From assembly GCA_900169235.1 (NCBI GenBank), contig FWCC01000374.1, positions 1 through 18,881 of the forward strand: a stretch of DNA of 18,881 bases, written 5' to 3'. Origin of the DNA: Zarea fungicola (Eukaryota; Ascomycota; Sordariomycetes; Hypocreales; Cordycipitaceae). A program made the translations under genes and the position numbers. Shown one piece after another: positions 18,601 through 18,881 of this stretch (positions within the stretch are counted from its first letter, which is position 1; every line of letters starts with the position of its first letter). A model generated the notes under the pieces. The model saw only the letters and a list, made by a program, of their open reading frames with translations, did not search any database and was not told the origin of the DNA.

Positions 18601-18623
18601 TGGCGCTGGCGCTGGCGCTGGCG
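18601..18623. repeat. TGGCGC hexamer run, about four copies
   Basis: Almost four perfect TGGCGC units are preceded by one degenerate unit. In one plus frame they read as alternating Leu-Ala, but that frame has no other protein-like features. A shorter related TGGCGCTGGCGT stretch occurs near 17764. Confidence 0.8.
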
Positions 18624-18881
18624 GTCAAGCATGTGAGACACGTCAGGCATTGTATGGAGACGGGTACCCAACAACGACTGGATCAATTGAATCACAGGCA
18701 TGGCCTTTTTTTTTTTTAAACCCTCTTGGTTGGTGTTGTACGGAGAATGGTGACAAGACTTGGCAATCCAAGACATGAGAATTGCCCAATCACTGACAAG
18801 TCACAATCACAACCCGCATCTCTTGAATCATAGCAAGAAGAAATGCGTCCAAAATGTTATTTATAAAAATAAAAAAAAAAT

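Larger units (their letters stand above)
17187..18881. other. Upstream region of the proline-rich gene and right-hand intergenic DNA
   Basis: I find no supported gene in this 1.7-kb end. Bases 17187-17930 are pyrimidine-rich on the minus strand and contain many short overlapping frames, fitting a promoter and 5' leader of the proline-rich gene. From 17940 on the DNA is AT-rich in places and then repetitive: tandem GGGCGGTGAT copies, an inverted repeat near 18367, a TGGCGC hexamer run and TACGGAGTAC-type words. The next gene to the right must lie beyond 18881. Confidence 0.5.

Noticed and set aside
18459..18719. An 86-codon plus frame with a Leu-Ala repeat.
   Set aside because: The repeat comes from the TGGCGC hexamer run and the rest of the frame has no recognisable protein features.
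1..18881. CRISPR arrays, insertion sequences or other prokaryotic elements.
   Set aside because: There are no regularly spaced repeats or transposase-like frames, and the intron-bearing genes are clearly eukaryotic.

Overview
The window looks like nuclear DNA of a filamentous ascomycete, most likely a sordariomycete and perhaps Hypocreales. Genes are widely spaced and lie on both strands. They are interrupted by short introns (about 43-110 bp) with GT donors such as GTAAGT, GTGCGT and GTACGT, CTAAC/CTGAC-like branch points and AG acceptors. The protein families are typical of such fungi: a SesB/NACHT NLR-like receptor, a fungal rhodopsin-type seven-helix protein, a CYP7/CYP8-like P450 and small secreted proteins. 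Species cannot be named from sequence alone. All gene models are hand-spliced.

Layout, left to right. (1) <1-4271, minus: a large five-exon NLR-like protein with an N-terminal membrane helix, a SesB-like alpha/beta-hydrolase, a NACHT NTPase and HEAT-like repeats; its C terminus is outside the window. (2) 5105-6342, minus: a seven-helix membrane protein of the fungal rhodopsin (PTH11-like, no CFEM) family. (3) 7319-9222, plus: a three-exon P450, head-to-head with gene 2 across a 976-bp shared promoter region that holds a perfect AACACGTGTT palindrome. (4) about 9530-9829, plus: a C-terminal remnant of another alpha/beta-hydrolase. (5) 10064-10729, minus: an unrecognised Trp-rich, Cys-free secreted protein with a possible Kex2 site, a TATA box and two abutting TGACTCA sites upstream. 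(6) 11537-11782, minus: a small secreted protein with eight cysteines. (7) 13295-14681, plus: a three-exon Esterase_713-like alpha/beta-hydrolase. (8) 15123-17186, minus: a proline/serine-rich protein with a C-terminal Cys/His cluster. The last 1.7 kb holds the probable promoter of gene 8 and low-complexity DNA with no convincing gene.

As a whole the left and centre of the window read as an accessory neighbourhood for sensing and environmental interaction: an intracellular immune-type receptor, a cell-surface receptor candidate, an oxidative enzyme, a hydrolase and two secreted proteins. No polyketide synthase, nonribosomal peptide synthetase or terpene synthase is visible, so a metabolite cluster cannot be claimed. 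The most interesting items are the NLR-like architecture (membrane helix, SesB-like hydrolase, NACHT, HEAT), the two secreted proteins with the tandem bZIP-type sites, the divergent P450/receptor promoter, and the orphan zinc-cluster protein.
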